From the NCBI GenBank assembly GCA_903905455.1, contig CAIVGN010000214.1:1-32306 (forward strand): a DNA stretch of 32,306 nucleotides, read 5' to 3'. This DNA is from an uncultured Archangium sp. Lineage in GTDB: Bacteria; Myxococcota; Myxococcia; Myxococcales; Myxococcaceae. Positions 7,724 to 15,579 of this stretch are shown here, in pieces (position 1 is the first letter of the stretch; every line of letters starts with the position of its first letter). A model generated the notes under the pieces. The model made no database searches. It saw nothing but the letters and a program-made list of their open reading frames with translations, and was not told where the DNA came from. Both the position numbers and the translations under genes were made by a program.

Positions 7724-9799
7724 TCAGTTGCCGGGCAGCGATTCGACCATCAGCGAGTTGTCGACCTGGGGCTCGCTCTTGACGAGCTTGGCGTGAATGC
7801 GTGCGTGGCTCGCGTAGAGCTTGCCGTCGCTGAGCACCGCGTCGGCGAAGAAGCCCACGGCGCCCTCGGTGCGCGGGCTGGCCTGCACCGCCCACGACGA
7901 CGTGCGCTTGGCGAGCTTGAGATCGCCCTTCGTCGCGTCCTGGTAGAGCGCCCACACCACGCCCGCGGGCCCGAAGACGATGGCGCTGTCGGTGCCCACC
8001 CAGCCCTGGTTGCCGGGGGCCGCGGGATCGGCGCCGGTGTCGATGGTCTCGATGGTGACGCCGGCCTGGAGCTGCGGCGCGAAGTAGAACTTGAAGGCCT
8101 TGCTGGAGAAGTCCTGGAAGCCGATGCCGATGCCCCTGGTCTGGGGCTCGACCTTCACGTCGGGGAAGTAGCCGGTGTCCCCGCTGCCGTCGATGAGCAC
8201 CGGGGCGCCGATGGTGCCCGAGGCGGCGATGGACACTGCGTAGAGGTCGCCGTCGGCCGCGCCCATCGCGGGCCCCGTGCGGCGCATGTAGGCGATGATC
8301 GCGTCCTTGTCCTTGAAGGCCAGCGAGCTGAAGAGCCCAACGCCCTGCGAGACCTGCTGGAGATCGGAGGGGGTGAAGTTCTTCGCGCACTGGCTGGCGC
8401 CGTTGACGCTGACGCACGACTCGGTGCTGGCGTTGCACGCGGTGCAGCCGGTGCCCGCATTCAGGCAGGCCGGACCGGTGCCGGGGTCGGCGCAGATGCC
8501 GCTGCAGGCGTCACACACCGGGGGCGGGCGCGAGGCGCAGGCCACGGTCTTCACGGCCCAGTCGGAGGCGCTGGCCGGGGTGGCGGTGGTGGCGCGCGCG
8601 AACTTCAGGGCGGTGATGTACTTCACCGCGCCCATGGGCCGCGGGGCCGGGCAGTCCATCACGTTGAACGAGGCGTCGCCGCCGCGCTGGAAGTACGAGA
8701 TGCCGGGCACGCCGTCGGTGTCGAGGGCGATGGAGCTGTAGAGGCCCACGTCGCCCTGGGCGCCATCGACCTTGTGCGTGGCCCACTGGCCGCTGGCGTT
8801 GCGCAGGGCGAGCTTCAGGTCGCCGGAGGTGGCGTCGTAGTAGCTCACGTAGACCCGGCCCTGGCCGACGGCCACGTCGGTGTAGCGGCCCACGTCGGGG
8901 CCCGGCTCGACGATGCCGCCGCGCGCGCCCGAGGGCCCGTACTTCACCGCCGCCGAAGGCACGCCGTCGACGTACTCGGTGGCCAGCTTCTGGCCGTCGA
9001 GGCCGTACTTCACCACAACGAGGTCGCCGTACTGGCCGTCGTAGGCCGAGACGTAGAGCGCGTTGCCCGGGTCCGCGGCGATGGCGGAGAAGCGGCCCAG
9101 GTCATTGGAGCGCAGGCCCGGCAGCTCGGCGCACAGGCAGCCGACGGTGGCGAGGGTGCACGAGTCCCAGATGTTGCGGGGCTCCTTGAAGGTGGCGAGG
9201 AAGCCCGGCGCGCAGGTCATGGGGCACGCGGCCTGCGGGCGGTCGGTGGGCAGGGAGTAGTCCTGGCAGCGGTCGATGGAGGGCACGCAGGCCTTGCCCG
9301 GTTCGCACACGCCGTTGCACGGGAGGTCGGCCATGCACTCGCCCTGGAAGCACGAGAGGCCGTCGGCACACTCCCCGAGCGAGCCGCAGGGCTTGAAGCG
9401 GCAGCGCGACGAGCTGCCGTAGGTGTCGGTGTAGATCTCGCAGAAGCGATCGCCGCGGTCTCCGCACTCGGAGTCCTGCTGGCAGCCGATGAACTTGTCG
9501 AAGCACTTCTTGCGGTCGGCAGGGCACGTCTGGCCGGGGCAGCAGTCGGCCTCCGTGGCGCAGGGCCGGTCGAGGAACACGCAGCACTGCAGCCCCTCGC
9601 GGTCCTTCACCTCTTTGCAGGCGAAGTGATCGCCGCACTCGGTGCTCGAGGCGCAGGTGCTGGTGCGATCGGCCTGCGAGCCGGGCACGCCGAGGCACGG
9701 GTCCTTGTTCACGAGCGGGGGCGTCCCGCAGGTACAGCCGACGGCGACCACGGAAAGCACCGCAAAGGCCAAAAAGCCCCGGGAAGGCGAATGAGACAT
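7724..9799 (-). CDS. Large Cys-rich lipoprotein, likely with beta-propeller-like core
   Basis: 691 residues. The N-terminus is a lipoprotein signal ending VVAVGC (Cys22). Residues 22-240 are packed with cysteines in short disulfide-type modules (for example CCPGQTCPADRKKC and CNGVCEPGKAC). From about 240 there are repeated blade-like segments of the type AIAADPGNALYVSAYDGQ, DVAVGQGRVYVSYYDA, SIALDTDGVPGISYF and SLAFKDKDAIIAY, interrupted near 430-480 by another Cys-rich insert. The repeats suggest a propeller or similar scaffold exposed at the cell surface. No catalytic residues are recognised. The ATG at 9799 has TAGGGT 7 bases upstream and no Shine-Dalgarno. A PilZ-type gene follows. Function unknown. 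Confidence 0.9.
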   Translation of the reverse strand: MSHSPSRGFLAFAVLSVVAVGCTCGTPPLVNKDPCLGVPGSQADRTSTCASSTECGDHFACKEVKDREGLQCCVFLDRPCATEADCCPGQTCPADRKKCFDKFIGCQQDSECGDRGDRFCEIYTDTYGSSSRCRFKPCGSLGECADGLSCFQGECMADLPCNGVCEPGKACVPSIDRCQDYSLPTDRPQAACPMTCAPGFLATFKEPRNIWDSCTLATVGCLCAELPGLRSNDLGRFSAIAADPGNALYVSAYDGQYGDLVVVKYGLDGQKLATEYVDGVPSAAVKYGPSGARGGIVEPGPDVGRYTDVAVGQGRVYVSYYDATSGDLKLALRNASGQWATHKVDGAQGDVGLYSSIALDTDGVPGISYFQRGGDASFNVMDCPAPRPMGAVKYITALKFARATTATPASASDWAVKTVACASRPPPVCDACSGICADPGTGPACLNAGTGCTACNASTESCVSVNGASQCAKNFTPSDLQQVSQGVGLFSSLAFKDKDAIIAYMRRTGPAMGAADGDLYAVSIAASGTIGAPVLIDGSGDTGYFPDVKVEPQTRGIGIGFQDFSSKAFKFYFAPQLQAGVTIETIDTGADPAAPGNQGWVGTDSAIVFGPAGVVWALYQDATKGDLKLAKRTSSWAVQASPRTEGAVGFFADAVLSDGKLYASHARIHAKLVKSEPQVDNSLMVESLPGN

Positions 9800-9806
9800 G
9801 CGCGCG

Positions 9807-9812
9807 ACCCTA
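9807..9812 (-). promoter_or_regulatory. -10-like TAGGGT close to the start of the large lipoprotein gene
   Basis: TAGGGT on the minus strand ends 7 bases before the ATG at 9799, which places a predicted transcription start at or next to the start codon. It matches the pattern seen at 5084-5105, 10548-10553 and 30207-30212. No clear -35 element. Confidence 0.4.
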
Positions 9813-9874
9813 CACCGGTCCCGGCCCTCAGGGGGACGTTGGAGGCGAAATGGATTGACGCTTTGCGGCGATGA

Positions 9875-10489
9875 TCAGCCGGCGTCGGGCGGGCGGATCA
9901 GCAGGTGCTCCTGGCTCGGCACGGCCTGGGGGAGGGCCGGGGCCTGGCAGGCGTCACCCAGCGCGGTGGCGGTCTGGGTCTGCACGAGCAACCCTCCGTC
10001 GGCGCAGCTGAGCACCAGGCTGGGGAAGCGCGCGTCGCAGGTGCGCCCCGTGGGGTGGGTCACCGGGGCGAGGGTCTCCCCGAGGAAGCCGTGCTCGGTG
10101 CGCCGCAGCTCGAGGCGGATGCTCGACGCGGCGAGGGGTTCGGTCCCCGCGTCGGGGCTGGTGCCGGCATCGGGGTTGGTGCCGGCGTCGGCCTCGACCA
10201 GCCCCGCGTCTTCGGCGCCGGCGTCGCGGCGAAAGCGCCGGGGAGAGAAGCCCGCGTCTTCCACGAAGTGCCGGCTCAGCACGAGGGTGAGCGTGCCGCC
10301 GTCGTCTTCGGCGACGTAGCGCCAGCTGGGGTCGGAGGCGTGCACCCAGGGCCCGGCCAGCGAGTCGAGGCAGCCCTCGGGCACCGCGAACTTCGGGGCC
10401 GGCGGCGGGGCGTTCGGGGGCTGGGGCGTGGTGCGGACGCAGGCCGCGAAGCTGATCACCACCAAGAGGACCCGGAGCTGCGAACGCAT
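9875..10489 (-). CDS. Lipoprotein with DAG-repeat linker
   Basis: 204 residues. The signal sequence ends SFAAC with Cys17 as the lipid attachment site. A short Pro-rich spacer follows, then a beta-rich segment (LAGPWVHASDPSWRYVAEDDGGTLTL written here only as its limits, about 43-70), a DAG-rich linker at 90-117 (DAGTNPDAGTSPDAG), and a second beta-rich segment containing two cysteines at the C-terminus. The layout resembles a small lipocalin-like or quality-check module, but no family is recognised. It is divergent from the PEGA gene and upstream of the large lipoprotein gene by 75 bases on the same strand. Confidence 0.85.
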   Translation of the reverse strand: MRSQLRVLLVVISFAACVRTTPQPPNAPPPAPKFAVPEGCLDSLAGPWVHASDPSWRYVAEDDGGTLTLVLSRHFVEDAGFSPRRFRRDAGAEDAGLVEADAGTNPDAGTSPDAGTEPLAASSIRLELRRTEHGFLGETLAPVTHPTGRTCDARFPSLVLSCADGGLLVQTQTATALGDACQAPALPQAVPSQEHLLIRPPDAG

Positions 10490-10526
10490 GCCGCGCCAAA
10501 CTACACGGCGGGGGCCAGCGCGCCAG

Positions 10527-10553
10527 TTGCAACGCGCGGGGCCGTGCTACCTT
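10527..10553 (+). promoter_or_regulatory. Candidate promoter of the PEGA gene
   Basis: TTGCAA at 10527-10532 and TACCTT at 10548-10553 are spaced by 15 bases, slightly short for a housekeeping promoter. The -10 box ends 8 bases before the ATG at 10562, so the message would be almost leaderless. No Shine-Dalgarno fits in that gap. Confidence 0.4.
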
Positions 10554-10561
10554 CGCGCCCC

Positions 10562-11491
10562 ATGATGACGCGCTCGTGGCTCGTGTTCCTCCTGGTGGGG
10601 CTTTCGTCTTTCGCCTTCGCCCAGGACGACGACGATCTCGTTCCACTCGGCCCGTCGCCCGCCGCCAAGCCGAAGGTCAAGCTCAAGCCCAAGGCGAAGG
10701 TGAAGACGCCGGTCGCCAAGCCGAAGCAGAACGTGATGGACGACGATCTCGCCCCGCTGGCACCGATGGCCGCGAAGGGCGACCTGGTGATCAAGCTCGC
10801 GAACAACCTGGCCGGCGCGGTGCTCTCCATCGACGGCAAGGAGGTCGGGACGCTGCCGATGTCGACGCTGCACGTCGCCTCGGGCGAGCACACGGTGACC
10901 GTCAAGCGGCCGGGGTACGCGGCCTTCGTCAAGAAGGTGATGGTGCCCGGCGGCAAGACCGTGGAGCTCGACGCGAAGCTCACGGCCACCGCGGCGGTGC
11001 TCTCGGTGCAGAGCGATCTCCCCGGCGCGCAGGTGTTGCTCAACGGCCGCCTCATCGGCCTCGCGCCGCTCAACGACGTCGAGGTGCCGGCCGGGCCCGC
11101 TGAGGTCGCGGTGATCAAGGAAGGGTTCCGCGAGGAGAGCCAGAAGATCAACTTCGTGGCCGGCAAGGACTACCCGGTGGTGGTGCGCTTCAACGGCACG
11201 GGCGCGGCCGGCAGCGATCGCCCCCTGCAGAGCAACCTCACGCCCGGCAACACCGGGGTGGGCGTCCCCCTGACCGGCGTCTCGGCCGCCAACGAGCCCA
11301 TCACCAGCAAGTGGTACTTCTGGGCGGGCATCGCCGCCGGCGTCGCGGCCATCGCCGTGGGCACCGCGGTCGGGGTGAGCGCGGCGAACACCGCCAAGCC
11401 GCTCACCGAGAACGAGATCTGCGCCGGCCCCTGCGATGCCTGCATCGGGCTGACGTGCAAGGCCGGCTACCGGCCGCTGGGCAGCTTCTAA
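10562..11491 (+). CDS. PEGA-domain envelope protein
   Basis: 309 residues. A signal peptide is cut near AFA|QD (20/21). A Lys/Pro-rich low-complexity stretch (33-58) follows. Two PEGA-type beta-sandwich repeats span about 73-140 and 144-210, shown by GAVLSIDGKEVGTLP...GEHTVTVKRPGY and GAQVLLNGRLIGLAP...GPAEVAVIKEGF. A Gly/Thr spacer and a membrane helix at 253-275 come next, ending in a short tail with four cysteines (287, 291, 294, 299). PEGA modules usually bind surface polymers or support kinases and receptors at the envelope; the role here is unknown. The kinase at 18081-19619 has a related C-terminal module. The stop abuts the stop of the convergent lipoprotein gene with no base between them. 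Confidence 0.9.
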   Translation: MMTRSWLVFLLVGLSSFAFAQDDDDLVPLGPSPAAKPKVKLKPKAKVKTPVAKPKQNVMDDDLAPLAPMAAKGDLVIKLANNLAGAVLSIDGKEVGTLPMSTLHVASGEHTVTVKRPGYAAFVKKVMVPGGKTVELDAKLTATAAVLSVQSDLPGAQVLLNGRLIGLAPLNDVEVPAGPAEVAVIKEGFREESQKINFVAGKDYPVVVRFNGTGAAGSDRPLQSNLTPGNTGVGVPLTGVSAANEPITSKWYFWAGIAAGVAAIAVGTAVGVSAANTAKPLTENEICAGPCDACIGLTCKAGYRPLGSF

Positions 11492-12064
11492 TCAGCGCTC
11501 GCGCAGGTCGTCCGCCCCGGCGCCGTTGCGCGGGGTGATGATCAGGAACACGTCGCTGACCTGGCCCACGCCGCCGATGTCGAGCACCGTGGCGCGCACC
11601 TTGAACCGGCCCTTCTCGGGCACCAGCGAGGCGAGGTTGATCTCGTTCGCCTCGAACTTGAAGGCGCGGCGCCCCATCAGGTCGATCTGGTCTTTGCCCT
11701 CGGCGAGGCCGTTCAAGTAGCCCACCGCGGCGCGGCCCAGGCGCTGGCCGTCTTCCGAGAGCACCTCGAGCAGGATGCAGTTGTCGACGGAGAAGCCCGC
11801 GGTGCCGGCCTCGTCGCCGGCGAGCACCACGTCGGCGCCCTCGGCGGAGAGCAGCGGCGTTTCGCCCACGGCCACGATGTGCGGCGTGCGCTCCTGGTCG
11901 GTGTCGGCCTCGAGGTGCTCGGCGCGGTCCGTGATGCGGGTCGTCTCGCGTTCCGGGGCCAGGGCCAACAACCGCACCGCGCGGCGATCGACGCTCTTGC
12001 TGTCGATGTGCTTGGGGCAGGCGGTCAGCAGCGTGAACGTGAGGAGCAAGGTGAGCTGCTTCAT
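11492..12064 (-). CDS. Small lipoprotein
   Basis: 190 residues. Signal sequence ends LLTAC, with Cys16 lipidated. The mature part is beta-rich with no recognised motif; only one further cysteine (in VDNCILLEV) is seen. ATG at 12064 lies 4 bases after the stop of the cyclodeaminase-like gene, so the two are probably co-transcribed and coupled. It resembles small periplasm-facing lipoproteins of myxobacteria that carry an immunoglobulin-like fold (segments such as RFKVRATVLDIGGVGQVSDVF), but this is an impression. Function unknown. Confidence 0.85.
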   Translation of the reverse strand: MKQLTLLLTFTLLTACPKHIDSKSVDRRAVRLLALAPERETTRITDRAEHLEADTDQERTPHIVAVGETPLLSAEGADVVLAGDEAGTAGFSVDNCILLEVLSEDGQRLGRAAVGYLNGLAEGKDQIDLMGRRAFKFEANEINLASLVPEKGRFKVRATVLDIGGVGQVSDVFLIITPRNGAGADDLRER

Positions 12065-12068
12065 GGCG

Positions 12069-12980
12069 TCAGGCCTCCAGGTCGATGCGGGTCAACGACT
12101 CGTCGTGGCGGGCGCCCTCGTACACGTGCCAGGCGGCGAGGAGATCGAGGTGCGCGGGGCCGACGCTCGCGAAGAGGGTCTGCTCGGTGTCGCTGGTGCG
12201 CCCCGGCTGCGTGCCGGCGAGCACCGCGCCCAGGTCGAGGTCGAAGGGCATCCCCCACTCCAAGCGGGGCTCGGGCGCGTCACAGAAGCGGCGCGCCCCC
12301 TCGAGCGTGGCGAGGGCGACGGGCGAGCCGTCGAACTGCTCGGCCGAGAGCACCGTGACGTGGGTGCCGGGGCGCAGCGCGGCGGCGTCGAGCTTCACCT
12401 GGCCGGTGAGCACCACCAGGTCGGCCTCGGCGACGGCCTCGGCCACCGTGTCGACGGCGTGAATGGCCATCGAGAGCGTCTTCTGCAGCCGGTGGGCGAG
12501 CTCGAAGTTGTCGGCGAGGTTCGGCTCGTGGAACCACACCCGCTCGATGCTCCGCACCAGGCGCAGGGCCTTCAGCGCGCTGCTCGCGGCGGTACCGGCG
12601 CCGAGCACGGCCACGTTCTGGGCCTGGGGCCGGGCGAGCACGTCGGCGGCGAGCGCGCCCACCAGCGACGCGCGCAGGGCAGTCAGGGGCGCGGCGTCCA
12701 TCACCGCGAGCAGCTGGCCCGAGGCCGCGTCATGGAGCTGCAGCACCGAGCGCACGCCCTTCGGCGTCTGCGAGCGCACCGTCACCGCCCACGCGGGAAC
12801 CTGGGCGAGCGTCGCCTGGCGCACCAGGGTCGAGGTGCCCGCGGCGGGGGGGACGAACTCGAGGTCGCGCAGCGAGGCCGCCTTCGCTTGCGCGGTGAAG
12901 GCCTCCCGGAGCTCCCGCAGCAAATGGAGCGCCTGCAGGTGTCGGGACACGTCGGCGCGCGACAGGAAAGCGGTCAACAT
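12069..12980 (-). CDS. Ornithine cyclodeaminase / mu-crystallin family protein, atypical
   Basis: 303 residues, near the family length. A dinucleotide-binding motif VAVLGAGTAASSA is at about 124-136, and LTALRASLVGALAADVLA just before it matches the conserved LTa.RTaA block of the family, keeping its arginine. However, the expected lysine earlier in the substrate pocket is not where I expect it (AVTVRSQTP rather than a VK... pattern), and the third glycine of the nucleotide loop is alanine. Family members include ornithine cyclodeaminase, alanine dehydrogenase, pyrroline-2-carboxylate reductase and ketimine reductases, so the reaction cannot be named. It follows the prolyl-4-hydroxylase-type gene by 34 bases, which could mean a shared amino-acid pathway; that is inference. 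Confidence 0.82.
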   Translation of the reverse strand: MLTAFLSRADVSRHLQALHLLRELREAFTAQAKAASLRDLEFVPPAAGTSTLVRQATLAQVPAWAVTVRSQTPKGVRSVLQLHDAASGQLLAVMDAAPLTALRASLVGALAADVLARPQAQNVAVLGAGTAASSALKALRLVRSIERVWFHEPNLADNFELAHRLQKTLSMAIHAVDTVAEAVAEADLVVLTGQVKLDAAALRPGTHVTVLSAEQFDGSPVALATLEGARRFCDAPEPRLEWGMPFDLDLGAVLAGTQPGRTSDTEQTLFASVGPAHLDLLAAWHVYEGARHDESLTRIDLEA

Positions 12981-13014
12981 CCGCCCAGAGCCGTAGCAGC
13001 CCCGGGCGCGCCCG

Positions 13015-13608
13015 TCACGTGCGAGCGCGCCGGTACATGAGGTCGGAGCGCAGCGCGTACTTGAGTCCGGCCTTCACCTCGGCGCCCTCGTGGAGCAGCA
13101 GGTGGTTGAAGAGGAGCGCCGTCCCCGTGGCGGGGCGCACCGTGAGCCCGAGATCGAGGAAGCCGGTGTCCCCGCCCGCCTCGCACTCGTTGAGGTACAC
13201 GAGGAAGGTCAGCAGGCTGCGCTCGTCGCGGTGGCGCACGTAGGCGCCGTCGAAGTGGGGGCCGAAGTACTGGCCCGGCGCGTAGCGGTAGCAGCGCAGC
13301 CGCTCGTTGGCGCCGCACAGCTCCCACTCGGTCTCGAGGCGCGCCGGCACGTGGGGGCGCACGGCCTCGAAGAGCCGGGCGGCGAGCGCCGCGTCGTCGA
13401 ACATCACCCGGGTGTTGTTGCGCAGGTCGGGCCGCAGCTCGAAGCCCCGCCCGGTGGTGATGGGGGCGACGGTGGGCCCGGCCGCCTCGATGCGGGCGAT
13501 CAGCGCCGCGCATTCCCCGCGAGTCAGCACGTCGGCCACCGTCAGCACCAGCGGGTTGAAGCTGTCGAGCCTGCGGTTCGGGTCGGGGAGGTGGTTCATA
13601 GAGTACAT
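13015..13608 (-). CDS. 2-oxoglutarate/Fe(II) oxygenase, prolyl 4-hydroxylase type
   Basis: 197 residues. The double-stranded beta-helix motif is complete: HFD (His118, Asp120), then His173 in LLLHEG, then Lys183 ten residues later in GLKYALRSD. The Lys at +10 is the spacing of prolyl 4-hydroxylases, where it binds the 2-oxoglutarate carboxylate. The enzyme would use O2 and 2-oxoglutarate to hydroxylate a prolyl or related side chain, or a free amino acid, in the cytoplasm. The start is ambiguous: ATG at 13608 or at 13599 (MNHL...), both inside a perfect dyad at 13597-13619. The gene starts 29 bases after the stop of the zinc-ribbon gene and may begin its own transcription unit with the two genes below it. 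Confidence 0.9.
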   Translation of the reverse strand: MYSMNHLPDPNRRLDSFNPLVLTVADVLTRGECAALIARIEAAGPTVAPITTGRGFELRPDLRNNTRVMFDDAALAARLFEAVRPHVPARLETEWELCGANERLRCYRYAPGQYFGPHFDGAYVRHRDERSLLTFLVYLNECEAGGDTGFLDLGLTVRPATGTALLFNHLLLHEGAEVKAGLKYALRSDLMYRRART

Positions 13609-13619
13609 TCGACTCTATG
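13597..13619 (-). promoter_or_regulatory. Perfect inverted repeat at the oxygenase start
   Basis: CATAGAGT, a 7-base spacer and ACTCTATG form a perfect 8-base dyad. It contains both candidate start codons of the oxygenase gene and a TAGAGT hexamer that could serve as a -10 box. It could be an operator or, in RNA, a hairpin that hides the start. The local sequence is much richer in A and T than its surroundings. Confidence 0.55.
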
Positions 13620-13637
13620 TGGCGACTCCCGGACTGT

Positions 13638-14402
13638 CTAGCGGTTGCGCGACAGGTAGACGCCCACCCACAGGGCGAGCGAGAGCAGGGAGGCCACGAT
13701 GGCCGAGATCCCGGCCGAGACGTTTCCCACCGGGGGCGTGGCCCGCTTGTCGACGCGGGTGAGGGCGAGCACCCCGAGCCCCAGGGTGATGAGCCCGAGG
13801 CCGGGCACCAGCACCGCGAAGAGCGCCAGCCGTGACGCGAGGATCGCCAGCGGGTTGCTGCCCTGGCGATCGAAGTGCTTGCGCAGCTCGGGCCGGGGGA
13901 CGGGCAGACGATAGAAGAGCTTCGAGCGCACGTCGGTCCACGCCGAGGCGGAGACGATGAGCAGCGCGATCGCCAGGGCCAGGCCGCCTGGCATCTCGGA
14001 CATCGTGGCGCCGATGAGCACGGCTCCCACGAGGCTCCCCAGGACCAGCGCGCGGCGGCCGTGACGCCAGCCGGTGAAGAACCCGAGGCAGGCCGCGGCG
14101 TAGGTGACGAAGGCCAGCGCGATGCCGCCCCAGTGCGTCGCCGGCCTCCCGCCCGAGAGGATCAGGAGCCCCACGCACAGCAAGGCGAGGCCGAAGACGC
14201 CCAGGAACCACGCCAGGGCTGAGCGCCGGCCCACGAAGGGCGCGTAGTGCGCCCCGAGCCAGTCGACGTCGGGGCGGGCCCCGCACTCGGCGCAGTAGAC
14301 CTTCCCGTCGAGTTCGAGGCGGTCGGCCGCGCAGAAGAAGCGCCCGCAGCGCTCGCAGGTGCCGAGCGCGGGAGTTCCGGGGTGGGCCGGGCAGTCGGCC
14401 AT
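13638..14402 (-). CDS. B-box-like zinc-ribbon membrane protein
   Basis: 254 residues. Residues 1-42 hold a zinc-type arrangement (Cys4, His7, Cys16, Cys19, Cys24, Asp27, Cys37, Cys40). Four or so membrane helices follow from about 62 to 150, then a conserved-looking C-terminal helix pair at 184-252 resembling the DUF4190 type (LAILASRLALFAVLVPGLG ... LGLGVLALTRV). Likely an inner-membrane protein with its zinc head in the cytoplasm. Its start lies 1 base after the stop of the calcium-motif lipoprotein gene, so it belongs to the kinase-receptor run. The stop is TAG. Function unknown. Confidence 0.85.
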   Translation of the reverse strand: MADCPAHPGTPALGTCERCGRFFCAADRLELDGKVYCAECGARPDVDWLGAHYAPFVGRRSALAWFLGVFGLALLCVGLLILSGGRPATHWGGIALAFVTYAAACLGFFTGWRHGRRALVLGSLVGAVLIGATMSEMPGGLALAIALLIVSASAWTDVRSKLFYRLPVPRPELRKHFDRQGSNPLAILASRLALFAVLVPGLGLITLGLGVLALTRVDKRATPPVGNVSAGISAIVASLLSLALWVGVYLSRNR

Positions 14403-14403
14403 C

Positions 14404-15579
14404 TCAGGGCACCTGCACCACGACGCCCTGGGAGGCGATGACCGGCAGGCCGGAGGCCCCCTCGAGCTCGGGGCTCAGCTCGTTGGGCACGCGCCAGGTC
14501 TGCCCGGTCTGTTGAATCACGGTGAGGGCGTAGCGGCCGGAGGGCACGGTGCGCAGGGGCTGCGGCGAGGCGGGCGTGGAGGCGTCGAAGGCGCGCGGCA
14601 GCAACACCAGCTTGAGGTGCGTCACCGCGGTGGGCGTCACCTTCACGCGGCCCTGGGCGTCGAACAGCAGCGCGGCGTACTCGGTGGGGTCGATGCCGGC
14701 GGCGAGCACCACCACGTCGGGCTTGCCGTCGGCCACGCCGTCCGCGTGCTCGTAGTCCTGTCCTTCGGCGTCGACGAGGCCGTTGCGATCGAGATCGTTC
14801 TCGTCCACCAGCGGGCCCGCGCCGTCAGCCAGCTTGCGCACCACCACGTGGGGCCAGAGGTCGGGCGCGCCGTCGCCGTTGGCGTCGTCGGGGGCTCCAT
14901 CTCCGTCGTCGTCGACGAAGCGCAGGAGGAAGGCCGCCGCGGGCTGGGAGATCACCCCTTCGATGATCGGCAGCGCCTGCAGCTCCACCACCGTCTTCGG
15001 CGCCGCGAGCGTCACCACCTCGGTGACCCCGGCGAACTCGAAGATCGGGCGGTCGAGCGGCACCTTCGCAGTGTCCGAGAAGCTCACCGGCACGTCGAGC
15101 GCCGGCACCGGCTGCCCGGCCTCGTCGAGGGCGACCTCGATCACCCGGGGCGCGCGCGTCACCGGGTCGATGGCCGCGCCGCCCACGTCGCCCTTCGTGG
15201 CGTCGGCCGTCACGCCGTACCAGGGGATGAAGTCGTCGTTGGCGTCGACGAAGCCGCGCACCAGGTAGCGGCCGGGGGCCACGAGGCTGAAGGCGTAGGG
15301 CGCGGTGAAGGGCCCGGCGTCGCCGTCGGCCGCGGTGCCGAACACCGCCTCGCGCGAGACCACGGTGAAGGTCAGCGGCCGGCCGGTGCCCACGGGTGGG
15401 GGCGGGCGCGCGGCGTCGTAGAGGAAGAGCACCAGCTTGCCGCGGGCGGTGCTGCTGACCACCACCTGTCCCTCGATGCGGCCCGAGGAGGTGTTCTGGC
15501 GCTTGTCGGCCCCGGGGAACACCTGGGGCGCCTCGCAGGAGGCGAGCGTGAGCAGCGCGACGAGGACGGTTCGCTTCAT
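14404..15579 (-). CDS. Lipoprotein with Asp-rich calcium-type motifs
   Basis: 391 residues. Signal ends TLASC with Cys15 lipidated. The first half (30-130) is a beta-sandwich of the carboxypeptidase-regulatory kind (GRIEGQVVVSS, then APGRYLVRGFVD). Two Asp-rich stretches near 225-245 (DDDGDGAPDDANGDG) and 258-280 (DENDLDRNGLVDAEG) look like thrombospondin-3 or EF-hand-type calcium sites. The ATG overlaps the TGA of the TonB receptor gene as ATGA, so translation is coupled. The open frame continues far upstream of 15579 in the same frame, but that part is antiparallel shadow of nothing useful and lies inside the receptor gene. Likely a surface lipoprotein partner of the receptor. Confidence 0.88.
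   Translation of the reverse strand: MKRTVLVALLTLASCEAPQVFPGADKRQNTSSGRIEGQVVVSSTARGKLVLFLYDAARPPPPVGTGRPLTFTVVSREAVFGTAADGDAGPFTAPYAFSLVAPGRYLVRGFVDANDDFIPWYGVTADATKGDVGGAAIDPVTRAPRVIEVALDEAGQPVPALDVPVSFSDTAKVPLDRPIFEFAGVTEVVTLAAPKTVVELQALPIIEGVISQPAAAFLLRFVDDDGDGAPDDANGDGAPDLWPHVVVRKLADGAGPLVDENDLDRNGLVDAEGQDYEHADGVADGKPDVVVLAAGIDPTEYAALLFDAQGRVKVTPTAVTHLKLVLLPRAFDASTPASPQPLRTVPSGRYALTVIQQTGQTWRVPNELSPELEGASGLPVIASQGVVVQVP

Noticed and set aside
7676-9874. 732-codon plus-strand frame opposite the large lipoprotein
   Set aside because: Same shadow pattern; the minus strand has a lipobox and ordered cysteine modules.
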